Position numbers and translations under genes: made by a program. A DNA stretch of 64,000 nt from Lysobacter sp. KIS68-7. GTDB lineage: Bacteria; Pseudomonadota; Gammaproteobacteria; Xanthomonadales; Xanthomonadaceae. Location: positions 186,001-250,000 of the forward strand of contig NZ_CP089925.1 in the NCBI RefSeq assembly GCF_021284745.1, in the 5' to 3' direction. Under the pieces are notes generated by a model that saw only the letters and a program-made list of their open reading frames with translations, ran no database searches and was not told where the DNA came from. This document shows positions 25,976-34,665 of the stretch, piece by piece; within the stretch, counting starts at the first letter, position 1; every line of letters begins with the position of its first letter.

Positions 25976-25997
25976 CTCGATATACGGAGCAAACGCC

Positions 25998-27419
25998 ATG
26001 AACGCACAAGTCAAACCGTCCCACGATTACAAGGTCGCCGACATCTCGCTCGCCGACTGGGGCCGCAAGGAAATCGACATCGCCGAGCACGAGATGCCGG
26101 GCCTGATGTCCATCCGCCGCAAGCACGCCGCCGCCAAGCCGCTCAAGGGCGTGCGCGTGACCGGCTCGCTGCACATGACCATCCAGACCGCCGTGCTGAT
26201 CGAGACGCTCAAGGACGTCGGCGCCGACGTGCGCTGGGCCTCGTGCAACATCTTCTCGACGCAGGACCACGCCGCCGCCGCGATCGCCGCGACCGGCACG
26301 CCTGTGTTCGCGTGGAAGGGCGAGACGCTGGAGGAATACTGGGACTGCACGCTCGACGCAGTGACCTTCCCGGGTGGCAAGGGTCCGGAACTCGTCGTCG
26401 ACGACGGCGGCGACGTGACACTGCTGATCCACAAGGGCTATGAACTCGAACAGGGTTCGGATTGGGTGAACACGCCGTCCGACTCGCACGAAGAGCAGAT
26501 CATCAAGAACCTGCTCAAGCGCGTCGCCAAGGAGCGCCCGGGCTTCTGGACCAACGTCGTCAAGGACTGGAAGGGCGTCTCCGAAGAGACGACCACCGGC
26601 GTGCACCGCCTCTACCAGATCGCCGAACAGGGCAAGCTGCTGGTGCCGGCGATCAACGTCAACGACTCGGTCACCAAGTCGAAGTTCGACAACCTCTACG
26701 GCTGCCGCGAATCGCTGGCCGACGGCCTGAAGCGCGCGATGGACGTGATGCTCGCCGGCAAGGTCGCGGTGGTGTGCGGCTACGGCGACGTCGGCAAGGG
26801 TTCGGCGCACTCGCTGCGTGCCTACGGCGCGCGCGTCGTGGTCACCGAGATCGACCCGATCTGCGCCCTGCAGGCCGCGATGGAAGGCTTCGAGGTCAAC
26901 ACCCTCGAAAGCACGCTCGGCCGCGCCGACATCTACGTGACGACGACGGGCAACAAGGACGTCATCACGCTCGAGCACATGAAGGCCATGAAGGACCAGG
27001 CCATCGTCTGCAACATCGGCCACTTCGACAACGAGATCCAGGTCGACGCACTGAATGCCTCCGGCGCCCAGCGCATCAACATCAAGCCGCAGGTCGACAA
27101 GTACGTCTTCGCGAACGGCAACGCGATGTTCCTGCTCGCCGAAGGCCGCCTGGTGAACCTCGGCTGCGCCACCGGCCACCCGAGCTTCGTCATGTCGAAC
27201 TCGTTCTCGAACCAGACGCTCGCGCAGATCGACCTGTGGGCGAACAAGGACAAGTACGAGAAGACGGTGTACCGCCTGCCGAAGCACCTCGACGAGGAAG
27301 TCGCGCGCCTGCACCTGGAGAAGATCGGCGTGAAGCTGACCAAGCTCACGCAGGCCCAGGCGGACTACCTCGGCGTGTCGCTCGAGGGCCCGTTCAAGCC
27401 CGAGCACTACCGCTACTGA
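25998..27419 (+). CDS. ahcY: S-adenosylhomocysteine hydrolase
   Basis: 473 residues, ending with the usual KPEHYRY. Hydrolyses SAH to adenosine and homocysteine, relieving inhibition of methyltransferases. NAD-binding motif [20 protein letters not shown] and catalytic-region [11 protein letters not shown] are present. The start at 25998 gives the normal N-terminus and has GGAG 8 nt upstream. Controlled by the SAH riboswitch just upstream. Confidence 0.97.
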   Translation: MNAQVKPSHDYKVADISLADWGRKEIDIAEHEMPGLMSIRRKHAAAKPLKGVRVTGSLHMTIQTAVLIETLKDVGADVRWASCNIFSTQDHAAAAIAATGTPVFAWKGETLEEYWDCTLDAVTFPGGKGPELVVDDGGDVTLLIHKGYELEQGSDWVNTPSDSHEEQIIKNLLKRVAKERPGFWTNVVKDWKGVSEETTTGVHRLYQIAEQGKLLVPAINVNDSVTKSKFDNLYGCRESLADGLKRAMDVMLAGKVAVVCGYGDVGKGSAHSLRAYGARVVVTEIDPICALQAAMEGFEVNTLESTLGRADIYVTTTGNKDVITLEHMKAMKDQAIVCNIGHFDNEIQVDALNASGAQRINIKPQVDKYVFANGNAMFLLAEGRLVNLGCATGHPSFVMSNSFSNQTLAQIDLWANKDKYEKTVYRLPKHLDEEVARLHLEKIGVKLTKLTQAQADYLGVSLEGPFKPEHYRY

Positions 27420-27427
27420 GCCACGTC

Positions 27428-27449
27428 GCGGGCGGCTTCGGCCGCCCGC
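27428..27449 (+). terminator. Hairpin between ahcY and metF
   Basis: A perfect 9-bp stem GCGGGCGGC/GCCGCCCGC closed by a TTCG tetraloop, 8 nt past the ahcY stop. Followed by TTCGTATTG, not a full T tract. It may attenuate transcription into metF or stabilise the ahcY message. Confidence 0.5.
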
Positions 27450-27481
27450 TTCGTATTGAAGACCCGCAACGGATCTCCGAC

Positions 27482-28315
27482 ATGACCCTGCGCGTTCCGG
27501 TTTCCTTCGAGTTCTACCCGCCCAAGACCGACGAGCAACGCCTGCAACTGGATCGCACCGCGGCCCGGCTGAAGTCGCACAAGCCCGAGTACGTGTCCTG
27601 CACCTTCGGCGCCGGCGGTTCGACGCTCTCCTACACGCCCGAAACCGTGCAGCGCCTGCGCGAGGAACACGGGTTGGACGCCGCTCCCCACGTCTCCTGC
27701 ATGGGCGGCACGCAGGAGGAACTGCGTTCGCTGCTCAAGCTGTATCGCGCGCTGGGCTGCCGTCGCATCGTCGCGCTGCGCGGCGACCTGCCCTCGGGCA
27801 TGGCGCGCATGGGCGACTTCCGCTATGCGTCGGAGCTGGTCGAGTTCATCCGCACCGAGCACGACGGCTTCTTTCACATCGAAGTCGGCTGCTATCCGGA
27901 GATGCATCCGCAGGCCGAAGATGCCTTCGCCGACATGAAACATTTCAAGGCGAAGGCCGACGCGGGCGCGGACGGGGCGATCACGCAGTATTTCTACAAC
28001 GCCGACGCGTACTTCCGCTTCGTCGACGACGCACGCAAGCTCGGCATCGACATCCCGATCGTGCCGGGCATCATGCCGATCTCCAACTTCGCGCAGTTGC
28101 GGCGTTTCTCCGAAGCTTGCGGCGCGGAGATCCCGCGGTGGATCGGCAAGCGCATGCTCGCTTACGGGGACGATGCCGATTCGATCCGCGCGTTCGCGGC
28201 CGAGTTCGTCGCCAACCTGTGCGACCGGCTGATCGAAGGCGGCGCACCGTCGCTCCACTTCTACACGCTCAATCTTTCGAAACCGACTCTGAACGTCCTC
28301 GATCTCATGCGTTGA
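27482..28315 (+). CDS. metF: 5,10-methylenetetrahydrofolate reductase
   Basis: 277 residues, family length. Flavoprotein reducing methylene-THF to 5-methyl-THF for methionine synthesis. N-terminal VSFEFYPPKTDEQRLQLD with the catalytic Glu of the SFEFxPP motif, then VSCTFGAGGS and LRGDLPSG, plus GADGAITQYFYNADAYFRF. The start at 27482 aligns with this N-terminus. It lies 62 nt after ahcY and completes the activated-methyl cycle cluster. Confidence 0.95.
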   Translation: MTLRVPVSFEFYPPKTDEQRLQLDRTAARLKSHKPEYVSCTFGAGGSTLSYTPETVQRLREEHGLDAAPHVSCMGGTQEELRSLLKLYRALGCRRIVALRGDLPSGMARMGDFRYASELVEFIRTEHDGFFHIEVGCYPEMHPQAEDAFADMKHFKAKADAGADGAITQYFYNADAYFRFVDDARKLGIDIPIVPGIMPISNFAQLRRFSEACGAEIPRWIGKRMLAYGDDADSIRAFAAEFVANLCDRLIEGGAPSLHFYTLNLSKPTLNVLDLMR

Positions 28316-28402
28316 ATTCGCAAGGAATTCACGTGTTCAGGCACGACGCGTTGACGCGCGCAGGCGAATGCTGCGCGCTCCGACACAACGCGCAGTGCCC
28401 AC

Positions 28403-29080
28403 ATGAAATCGTCGCTGGTCGCCGGCTTTGTCATCGCGCTGTGCTGCGTCGCACTGCCGGCGCCGCAACGCGCACAAGCGGCAGGCCCCATCCGCGCATG
28501 CCAGGCAAGCGACGGCAGCGCCGTCTACACCGACAAGCCCTGCCGCGCCTTCGGTGCGCGCACGGTCGCGATGCGCGATGAACTCGCCACGCGCATCGTG
28601 CGCGAACAGGCGCTGGAAGCGGAGATCACCGGCGTTGCACCCGACGGCTACGAAACCATCGCCCCTGCCTCGCTCGACGAAGACACGATGTCCGCTGCGC
28701 GCGATGCGATCGGCCGGCGCGCCGTCGCCGGCGGATGCGCGCACACGCCGACGCAACTGGCGATGGACCTGCGCGGCTCGTTCGCACTCGGCGACGTGAA
28801 CCGCATCGCCGAGAGCTACCACTGGGTGGGCATGTCGCAGCGCGAGGCCACCGCCACCATGCGGCGGCTCGAACACCTGGCGAAGCAACCGCTCGTGGAC
28901 GCGAGCTACTACGACGCATCGATCGGCAGCGGCTGGATCGCCATGGCCGACGCCAGCGACTCCGCGCACGCGCCCCCCTCCGGCGGCGTGATGCAGCTCC
29001 AGTTCGGCAGTGGCGGCGCGACGACGATGCAGGACTTCGACGTCGCGCGTTACCGGGGTTGCTACTTCGTTCGCTTCTGA
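28403..29080 (+). CDS. Secreted DUF4124-type protein, paralogue 1
   Basis: 225 residues with a signal peptide (about 26 residues, ending AQA). The mature N-terminus ACQASDGSAVYTDKPCRAFGA is the DUF4124 pattern (Cys, D-G, YTD, P-C). The rest contains a second conserved block, GGCAHTPTQLAMDLRGSF...DVNRIAESYHWVGMS...MRRLEHLAKQPLVD, that is repeated in the next gene. No enzymatic motif is seen. Probably periplasmic, with disulfides. Function unknown. Confidence 0.7.
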   Translation: MKSSLVAGFVIALCCVALPAPQRAQAAGPIRACQASDGSAVYTDKPCRAFGARTVAMRDELATRIVREQALEAEITGVAPDGYETIAPASLDEDTMSAARDAIGRRAVAGGCAHTPTQLAMDLRGSFALGDVNRIAESYHWVGMSQREATATMRRLEHLAKQPLVDASYYDASIGSGWIAMADASDSAHAPPSGGVMQLQFGSGGATTMQDFDVARYRGCYFVRF

Positions 29081-29108
29081 TGCCGGCGCCGCGCGGTAGG
29101 CTGCGCGG

Positions 29109-29696
29109 ATGGCGACCTTCCCCCGACGCCTTGCCCCCGCCGTCGCCCTGCTGGCGCTTGCCTGCGGCGGGCCCGCGTCCGCGCAGGTCCGCAAGTGCGT
29201 GATGCCCGACGGCAAGCCGCTGTACACCGACCAGAAATGCGAAGCGCTGGGCGCGACGGCGTTTCCTTCGCCACCGGCGAGCGCCCGGGCGGCCGCAGCG
29301 GGCAACGTCAATACCGGGCTCTACCGCGCCGGCTGCTCGCGCACGCTGCAGGACCTGGCCTTCGAGATCCGGACCGCCATCGAATCGCAGGATCCGAACC
29401 GGCTTTCCGGCGTCTACGACTGGGCCGGCATGTCCGATGCCGCCGCCAACGCCGTGATGGACCGCCTCGACGCCATCACCCATCGCCCGCTGCTCGACCT
29501 CTCGCCCATCAGCGACAGCACGGCAGAGGAGACCACGGTGGTGCCGCCAGGCGGCTCCGACGACGTCCCCCGGACCACCGCCCGCCGACCGCCCGTCGGC
29601 CTGCGCCTGGAGCAGACCCAAGGCAACGGCATCACGCCCTCACGCACCACGCTTGGCTTGCGGCGCAAATACGGCTGCTGGTGGATCTCGCTCTAG
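29109..29696 (+). CDS. Secreted DUF4124-type protein, paralogue 2
   Basis: 195 residues, 28 nt after its paralogue. A signal peptide ends near PASAQ, then RKCVMPDGKPLYTDQKC repeats the DUF4124 pattern. The block GCSRTLQDLAFEIRTAI...DPNRLSGVYDWAGMS...MDRLDAITHRPLLD matches the previous gene in spacing, and both end in an aromatic run after a Cys (RGCYFVRF, YGCWWISL). A tandem duplication is clear. Function unknown. Confidence 0.7.
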   Translation: MATFPRRLAPAVALLALACGGPASAQVRKCVMPDGKPLYTDQKCEALGATAFPSPPASARAAAAGNVNTGLYRAGCSRTLQDLAFEIRTAIESQDPNRLSGVYDWAGMSDAAANAVMDRLDAITHRPLLDLSPISDSTAEETTVVPPGGSDDVPRTTARRPPVGLRLEQTQGNGITPSRTTLGLRRKYGCWWISL

Positions 29697-29745
29697 GCCT
29701 CCGCCGCTTACAATTTGCGGCTTCCCCACGACGCGAGCCGCCGGC

Positions 29746-30666
29746 ATGACGATGCGCTACCCCGAATGGATCTGGCACAACGGATCCATCAAGCCCTGGG
29801 CCGAGGCCACCACGCATGTCATGTCGCATGCGCTCCACTACGGCTCGTCGGTTTTCGAAGGCATTCGCTGCTACGAGACGCCCGACGGCCCCGCGATCTT
29901 CCGACTGACCGACCACAACCGTCGCCTGTTCGCCTCCGCGCGCATCTACGAGATGGCGATGCCGTACACGGTGGACGAGATCAACGCCGCGTGCCGCGCC
30001 GTGATCAAGAAGAATGCGTTGGGCAAGGCCTACCTGCGCCCGGTCGCGTATCGCGGCCTCGGCGGTTTCGGCCTCTCTGCCGACACGCCGACCGACGTCG
30101 CCGTCGCCGCGTGGCAGATGGGTGCGTACCTCGGGGAAGGCGTGCTCGAGGAAGGCATCGATGCCTGCGTGTCGAGCTGGCAGCGCTTCGCGCCGAACAC
30201 CATCCCCGCGGGTGCGAAGGCGGGCGGCAACTATCTCTCCGGCCAGCTGGTCGCGCGCGAAGCGCGTCGCCTCGGCTTCGGCGAAGGCATCGCGCTCGCT
30301 TCCACGGGCCTGCTCAGCGAAGGCGCGGGCGAAAACCTGTTCCTGGTGTTCGACGGCGCGCTGCACACCACGCCCGTCAGCGCCGCGCTGCTCAACGGCA
30401 TCACGCGCAACACGCTGATCACGCTCGCGCGCGACAACGGCATCGATGTCGTCGAACGCGACCTGCCGCGCGAATACCTCTACCTGTGCGACGAACTCTT
30501 CATGTGCGGCACGGCGGCGGAAATCACGCCGATCCGTTCGGTCGACGGCCGCCAGGTCGGCGCCGGTCGCGCGGGCCCGGTGACGCGTCGCATCCAGGAG
30601 CTGTTCTTCGGCCTGTTCAACGGCAAGACGCCGGACAAGTACGGTTGGCTCGAACCGGTCGGCTGA
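29746..30666 (+). CDS. ilvE: Branched-chain amino acid aminotransferase
   Basis: 306 residues from the ATG at 29746 (a second ATG two codons later is also possible). Fold-type IV PLP aminotransferase of leucine, isoleucine and valine. The PLP lysine is K158 in GAKAGGNYLSGQLV. HALHYGSSVFEGIRCYE and LFMCGTAAEITPIRSVDGR are family motifs. A -10-like TACAAT occurs near 29709. It ends 3 nt from the convergent histidine kinase gene. Confidence 0.93.
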   Translation: MTMRYPEWIWHNGSIKPWAEATTHVMSHALHYGSSVFEGIRCYETPDGPAIFRLTDHNRRLFASARIYEMAMPYTVDEINAACRAVIKKNALGKAYLRPVAYRGLGGFGLSADTPTDVAVAAWQMGAYLGEGVLEEGIDACVSSWQRFAPNTIPAGAKAGGNYLSGQLVAREARRLGFGEGIALASTGLLSEGAGENLFLVFDGALHTTPVSAALLNGITRNTLITLARDNGIDVVERDLPREYLYLCDELFMCGTAAEITPIRSVDGRQVGAGRAGPVTRRIQELFFGLFNGKTPDKYGWLEPVG

Positions 30667-30669
30667 CGC

Positions 30670-31998
30670 TCAGGGCTTGACTTCACCGAAGCGAAGCGTG
30701 GCGACGACGCCACGCTTCTCGCCCGGCACCACGCGCACGTCCCAGCCGTAGAGCGCGCAGAGGCGGCGCACGATGGACAGACCGATGCCCGCGCCCTGCG
30801 AATGCTCGGCGTGCGTGCCGCGGAAACCGCGCTCGAACAAGCGCGCCGCTTCTTCTGCCGTGAGCCCCGGGCCGGTGTCGATCACCTCGACCGCATCGGA
30901 CAGCATGCGCACGACGACCTCGCCCTCGTGCGTGTACTTCACCGCGTTGCCGATGAGGTTGCCGAGCGCCACCGCGACCGCGGCCTCCGGCGCATCCACC
31001 ACCACGCCGCCCTCGCCTTCCATCCGCAGCACCAGCGGCTTGCCGCCCAGCTGCGCGCGATGGGTGTCGAGCAACTGGTCGGCCACCTTGCGCACATCGC
31101 ACACGCCATGGCCGCGCTCGTTGCGCGAGAGCAGAAGCAGCGCGCTGATCAGGTCCGTGCACTGTTGTTCGGCGCGCTGGATGCGACGCAGGCGCGCCTG
31201 CATGCGATCGTCGAGTTCGGGGCGCGCGAGCAGCAGCTCGGTCGCACCGCGGATCACCGCCAGCGGCGTGCGCAATTCATGGCTGACGTCGGCGTTGAAT
31301 TCGCGGTCGCGCTGCACGACTTCGGTCAGGCGCGCGGCGTAATCGTCGAGCGCGGCGGCGAGCTGGCCGACTTCGTCGTTCGGGAAATGCGCGGCGAGCG
31401 AAACCGGATCGGTACTGCGCCCCGAGCGCTTCAGTCGGTTCGCCAGTTCCGACACCGGGCTCATCACGCGCGAGGCCGCCCACCAACCGACGAGCAGCGA
31501 AAGCAGCGTGAACAACACCACCGAGCCGTAGATCGCACGATTGAACTGCTCCTGCCCGCGCAGCGTCTGCGTCATGTCGTAGGCGAGGAAGAACCACACC
31601 TGCGGCGTCTTGCGCACCGCGAGCTTGTAGGAGAACGCCGCGCCGCTTTCGTCCACGCCGCTGAGGCCGTGGATGCCGTCGGGCAGCTCGTACCACTGCG
31701 GCTGGTTCTCGCGCACGCTCTCGAACTTGTCGGGCGTGAACGCGAACGCGCGGATCTGGTCGACCGGCAGGCTCGGGTTCTGCGGATCGCGCGCGTACTG
31801 CTGCGCGTACAGGTCGATGTTGCGGTTCATCAGGTCGACGACGAGTTTGTCCTCGACCTGGTTGCGCACCTTGTCCACCGCGTAGGCGAACAGCGCCGTC
31901 AGCCCGAACCCGAGCAGGACGAACGACAAAATGATGCGGCTGCGGAGCTGCCGCCGGTAACGGCGGACGGGGCGGCGCGCGGTGTCAGCTTGCGGCAT
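30670..31998 (-). CDS. colS: Sensor histidine kinase, ColS/VgrS-like
   Basis: 442 residues. TM1 is near residues 22-42, a periplasmic domain follows to about 160, then TM2 (about 162-182) and HAMP. The phosphoacceptor is H240 in FNADVSHELRTPLAV. The N box NLIGNAVKYT and the G box DTGPGLTAEEAARLFERGF complete the kinase. Start overlaps the end of the regulator gene by 14 nt. The partner strongly resembles ColR of Xanthomonas (also called VgrR), so this is its likely ColS/VgrS. The metal-binding ExxE motif described in ColS proteins is not obvious in the periplasmic domain here, so the signal may differ. Confidence 0.78.
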   Translation of the reverse strand: MPQADTARRPVRRYRRQLRSRIILSFVLLGFGLTALFAYAVDKVRNQVEDKLVVDLMNRNIDLYAQQYARDPQNPSLPVDQIRAFAFTPDKFESVRENQPQWYELPDGIHGLSGVDESGAAFSYKLAVRKTPQVWFFLAYDMTQTLRGQEQFNRAIYGSVVLFTLLSLLVGWWAASRVMSPVSELANRLKRSGRSTDPVSLAAHFPNDEVGQLAAALDDYAARLTEVVQRDREFNADVSHELRTPLAVIRGATELLLARPELDDRMQARLRRIQRAEQQCTDLISALLLLSRNERGHGVCDVRKVADQLLDTHRAQLGGKPLVLRMEGEGGVVVDAPEAAVAVALGNLIGNAVKYTHEGEVVVRMLSDAVEVIDTGPGLTAEEAARLFERGFRGTHAEHSQGAGIGLSIVRRLCALYGWDVRVVPGEKRGVVATLRFGEVKP

Positions 31999-32668
31999 CT
32001 GGCGCGGCGATCCGGTAACCGATGCCGTGGCGGGTCTGGATCAGCGGCGTGTCGAACGGCTTGTCGACCACCGCGCGCAGGCCATGGATATGCACGCGCA
32101 AGGAATCCGAATCCGGGAGTTCTTCGCCCCAAACGCGCGTTTCCAGTTCCTGGCGCGTCACCACCGCGGGCGAGGCTTCCATCAGCGCCTGCAGGATCTT
32201 CAGCGCGGTGGGATTGAGCTGGAGCAGCTTGCCTTCGCGCCGCACTTCGAGCGTGTCGAGGTTGTATTCGAGTTCGCCGACGTTGAGCACGCGCGTCTGC
32301 ACGCCACGGCCACGGCGCGCGAGCGCGTTGAGGCGCACTTCGACTTCCTGCAGCGCGAAGGGCTTGATCAGGTAATCGTCTGCGCCGGAATCGAAACCGG
32401 CGAGCTTGTTGTCGAGCGAATCGCGCGCAGTGAGCATCAGCACCGGCGTCTGCTTGCGTGCTTCATTGCGCAGCTTGCGGCACACCTCCAGGCCATCCAG
32501 GCCCGGCAGGCTGAGGTCGAGCACGATCGCATCGAAGTCGTGCACCACGGCCAGGTGCAGGCCGGTGACGCCGTCCGCCGCGAAATCGACCGTGTGGCCA
32601 CGGTCCTCGAGGTAGTCGCCGAGGTTGGCTGCGATGTCCTGGTTGTCTTCGATGACAAGAATGCGCAT
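31985..32668 (-). CDS. colR: OmpR-family response regulator, ColR/VgrR-like
   Basis: 227 residues. Receiver domain with phosphoacceptor D51 (IVLDLSLPGLDG), T in LMLTARD, K in YLIKPFAL; OmpR winged helix from about residue 127, ending HIHGLRAVVDKPF...QTRHGIGYRI. This C-terminus and the receiver strongly resemble the Xanthomonas ColR/VgrR regulator, which controls membrane stress, metal tolerance and virulence genes. First gene of the pair; the 14-nt overlap implies coupling. Symbol assigned by resemblance and from memory, not a search. Confidence 0.8.
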   Translation of the reverse strand: MRILVIEDNQDIAANLGDYLEDRGHTVDFAADGVTGLHLAVVHDFDAIVLDLSLPGLDGLEVCRKLRNEARKQTPVLMLTARDSLDNKLAGFDSGADDYLIKPFALQEVEVRLNALARRGRGVQTRVLNVGELEYNLDTLEVRREGKLLQLNPTALKILQALMEASPAVVTRQELETRVWGEELPDSDSLRVHIHGLRAVVDKPFDTPLIQTRHGIGYRIAAPDAAS

Positions 32669-33009
32669 CCGGGCGGTGTCCTCGATGGGGGGTGTTGTTC
32701 GACCCGGCGCGCGTGCCGGGGTTCCGGCAAGCGGCAGTGGACGGGCGCGATTCTGCCATTTCCGGAAGCGACGACGGCATCAACGCACGCACCACTATCG
32801 AACGGGGCGCCGAAAAAACAAAGGCCCAGGCACGTTGACCGTGCCTGGGCCAAATCAAGCCCCGATGACCGTAATCTGCTTCGTCCGTTGCGTGTCGCCG
32901 AGCGGCCTACAGACAGATCTGCGGTAGGGCACAGGCTAAGGCCGGGCCGATTAAACCCTTGTTAAAAACCGGCGGCCCGAAGGCTGTAACGGCGGGAAAA
33001 TGCGAACCC
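32669..33009. other. Intergenic region between colR and rimK
   Basis: 341 bp without a credible gene. It contains the colR promoter region (proximal 140 bp, no clear hexamers) and a perfect 12-bp hairpin terminator facing the minus strand. The roughly 160 nt between that terminator and the rimK stop may be a 3' UTR or a small RNA. Confidence 0.5.
32813..32851 (-). terminator. Strong intrinsic terminator downstream of rimK
   Basis: A perfect 12-bp stem GGCCCAGGCACG/CGTGCCTGGGCC (32823-32834 with 32840-32851), 5-nt loop, followed on the minus strand by TTTGTTTTTT. It would end rimK transcription about 160 nt after its stop or define the 3' end of a separate RNA. Confidence 0.85.
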
Positions 33010-33927
33010 TCACCCCGGGTGGACCAGGGCCTTGGGGGCGGGCGAAGACGACCGTTTGGCGCTCTTCGCCACGCATTCGATGATGCTCCCTGCAATATCG
33101 ACGCCGCTGGCCGTCTCGATCCCCTCCAGGCCGGGGGAGGCGTTGACCTCCAGGATCAGGGGGCCGCGCCGGGACCGGATGAGGTCCACGCCCGCCACCC
33201 CCAGCCCGAGCAGCTGGGCGGCCCGAACCGCCGTCTGCTGTTCGGCCGCGGTCGCGGTGACGGCCTTGGCCGTGCCGCCGCGATGGAGGTTCGAACGGAA
33301 ATCGCCGCGCGGTGCCTGCCGCTTCATCGTCGCGACGACCTGTCCACCGACGACGAAGCACCGCAGGTCCGCACCCTTGGCTTCGGCGACGAACTCCTGC
33401 ACCAGGAAATTCGCATACAGGCCGCGCAAGGCTTCGATCACGCTGCGCGAGGCGGAGAGCTTTTCGGTGAGCATCACGCCCGCGCCCTGCGTGCCCTCAT
33501 TGAGCTTGATGACGTGCGGCGTGGGGCCGAGCATCTTCAGCAAATCGCCCGTGTCGTCGGGGTTGTCGCCGAACACGGTGGCCGGCAGGCCCAGGCCCTG
33601 CGCGGCGAGGATCTGGTGGCAACGCAGCTTGTCGCGCGCCTTGAGGATCGAATCGGACGGATTGGGCGTGTAGGAACCCATCAGCTCGAACTGGCGCAGC
33701 ACGGCCGTGCCGTAGCGCGTGACCGATGCACCGATGCGCGGGATCACCGCCTGGTAGCCCGTCAGCGGCCTGCCCTGGTGGTGCATGGCGAAGCCGTCCA
33801 CGGCGATGCGCATGTAGCAGCGCAAGGGATCGAGCACGCGCACGCTGTGGCCGCGTTCGCGCGCCGCCTCGACCAGGCGCCGGGTCGAGTAGAGCTTGGC
33901 ATTGCGCGAGAGGATCGCGAGTTTCAT
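33010..33927 (-). CDS. rimK: RimK, ribosomal protein S6 glutamate ligase
   Basis: 305 residues. ATP-grasp ligase adding glutamates to the C-terminus of ribosomal protein S6. N-terminus [21 protein letters not shown] is characteristic. The ATP-grasp core includes [13 protein letters not shown], and the metal-binding Asn/Glu are in [15 protein letters not shown]. Start at 33927 overlaps the stop of the retropepsin-like gene by 4 bp. The C-terminus after KSAKRSSSP is short. Confidence 0.92.
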   Translation of the reverse strand: MKLAILSRNAKLYSTRRLVEAARERGHSVRVLDPLRCYMRIAVDGFAMHHQGRPLTGYQAVIPRIGASVTRYGTAVLRQFELMGSYTPNPSDSILKARDKLRCHQILAAQGLGLPATVFGDNPDDTGDLLKMLGPTPHVIKLNEGTQGAGVMLTEKLSASRSVIEALRGLYANFLVQEFVAEAKGADLRCFVVGGQVVATMKRQAPRGDFRSNLHRGGTAKAVTATAAEQQTAVRAAQLLGLGVAGVDLIRSRRGPLILEVNASPGLEGIETASGVDIAGSIIECVAKSAKRSSSPAPKALVHPG

Positions 33928-34373
33928 TCGGTGGGGGCTCCGAAGGAGGGCTTGCCGTGCAGGAAAGAGCGGGCCGGATCGATGACGAACGCACGGGCGA
34001 GCGCGGTCCGGCCGAGCAGCATCGGAAACAGCATGCCGCGCCGATCGGTCAGGTTGATTTCCACCTCGCGCTCCACGCCGGCCACGCGCAGCGGCGTGCG
34101 CAGGAACACCCGGAGGCTCGCGTTGCCCCCCGAATCGGTGACAGGCCGTTCGTCGTGCACCGGCGCCTGCGCTTCGATGACCTGCCCGCCCAGGATGCCC
34201 GTGGAGATGCGGAAGCCCGCCCAGGGCGCGCCGCCTTCGGTGAAGCGCCATTGCTTGTCCACGTGCAGCGAAGAACTGCGCGCGCCGGTATCGACTTTCG
34301 CGCGGATGGCGACGATGCCCAGTGCCGGCAACGCCAACCATTCCCGCCAACCGAGCACGACTCGCGGGGCCAT
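33924..34373 (-). CDS. RimK-associated retropepsin-like protease (RimB/COG4067 type)
   Basis: 149 residues from the ATG at 34373, preceded by a perfect GGAGGAG. The aspartic-protease motif D28-T-G-A in [13 protein letters not shown] marks a retropepsin fold, and ERREVE-like and LLGRTAL elements follow. The family is encoded with rimK in many gammaproteobacteria, and a dimeric protease role in trimming poly-glutamylated S6 has been proposed. Older annotations call it an ATP-dependent zinc protease, which the sequence does not support: no zinc motif is visible. Coupled to rimK by a 4-bp overlap. Confidence 0.8.
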   Translation of the reverse strand: MAPRVVLGWREWLALPALGIVAIRAKVDTGARSSSLHVDKQWRFTEGGAPWAGFRISTGILGGQVIEAQAPVHDERPVTDSGGNASLRVFLRTPLRVAGVEREVEINLTDRRGMLFPMLLGRTALARAFVIDPARSFLHGKPSFGAPTE

Positions 34374-34533
34374 CGCTCCTCCGGGAATACCGAGCCGGCC
34401 GGGGCGATCCGGCCGGGGTTCATGACGTGGGGCGCGCAGCATAAACGAGCGCGTGTTAGCGGAATGAAGGCCTGTCGGCAGTCTGCGCCGCGCGTTGCCA
34501 GCGGTGGGCCCGGGGCATAGACTGCCGCCCACC

Positions 34534-34607
34534 GCGGGTGTAGTTCAATGGTAGAACTGCAGCTTCCCAAGCTGCTAGCGTGGGTTCGATTCCCATCACC
34601 CGCTCCA
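34534..34607 (+). tRNA. tRNA-Gly (anticodon CCC)
   Basis: 74 nt. The acceptor GCGGGTG pairs with CACCCGC, with an encoded TCCA end. The D arm is around TAGTTCAATGGTAGAAC, the anticodon stem GCAGC/GCTGC encloses loop TTCCCAA, and the T arm has TTCGATT. A terminator follows after 19 nt. Stand-alone tRNA gene; no integration remnant is visible next to it. Confidence 0.95.
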
Positions 34608-34626
34608 CTCTTCGAACAACAAAAAA

Positions 34627-34660
34627 GCGCCGGCCCCGAAAGGCCGGCGCTTTTGTTTTC
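34627..34660 (+). terminator. Bidirectional intrinsic terminator between tRNA-Gly and estA
   Basis: The stem GCGCCGGCC/GGCCGGCGC (34627-34635 with 34642-34650) is followed by TTTTGTTTTC, and preceded by AAAAAA on the plus strand. It therefore works for the tRNA on the plus strand and for the autotransporter gene on the minus strand. Confidence 0.88.
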
Positions 34661-34665
34661 GTCGA

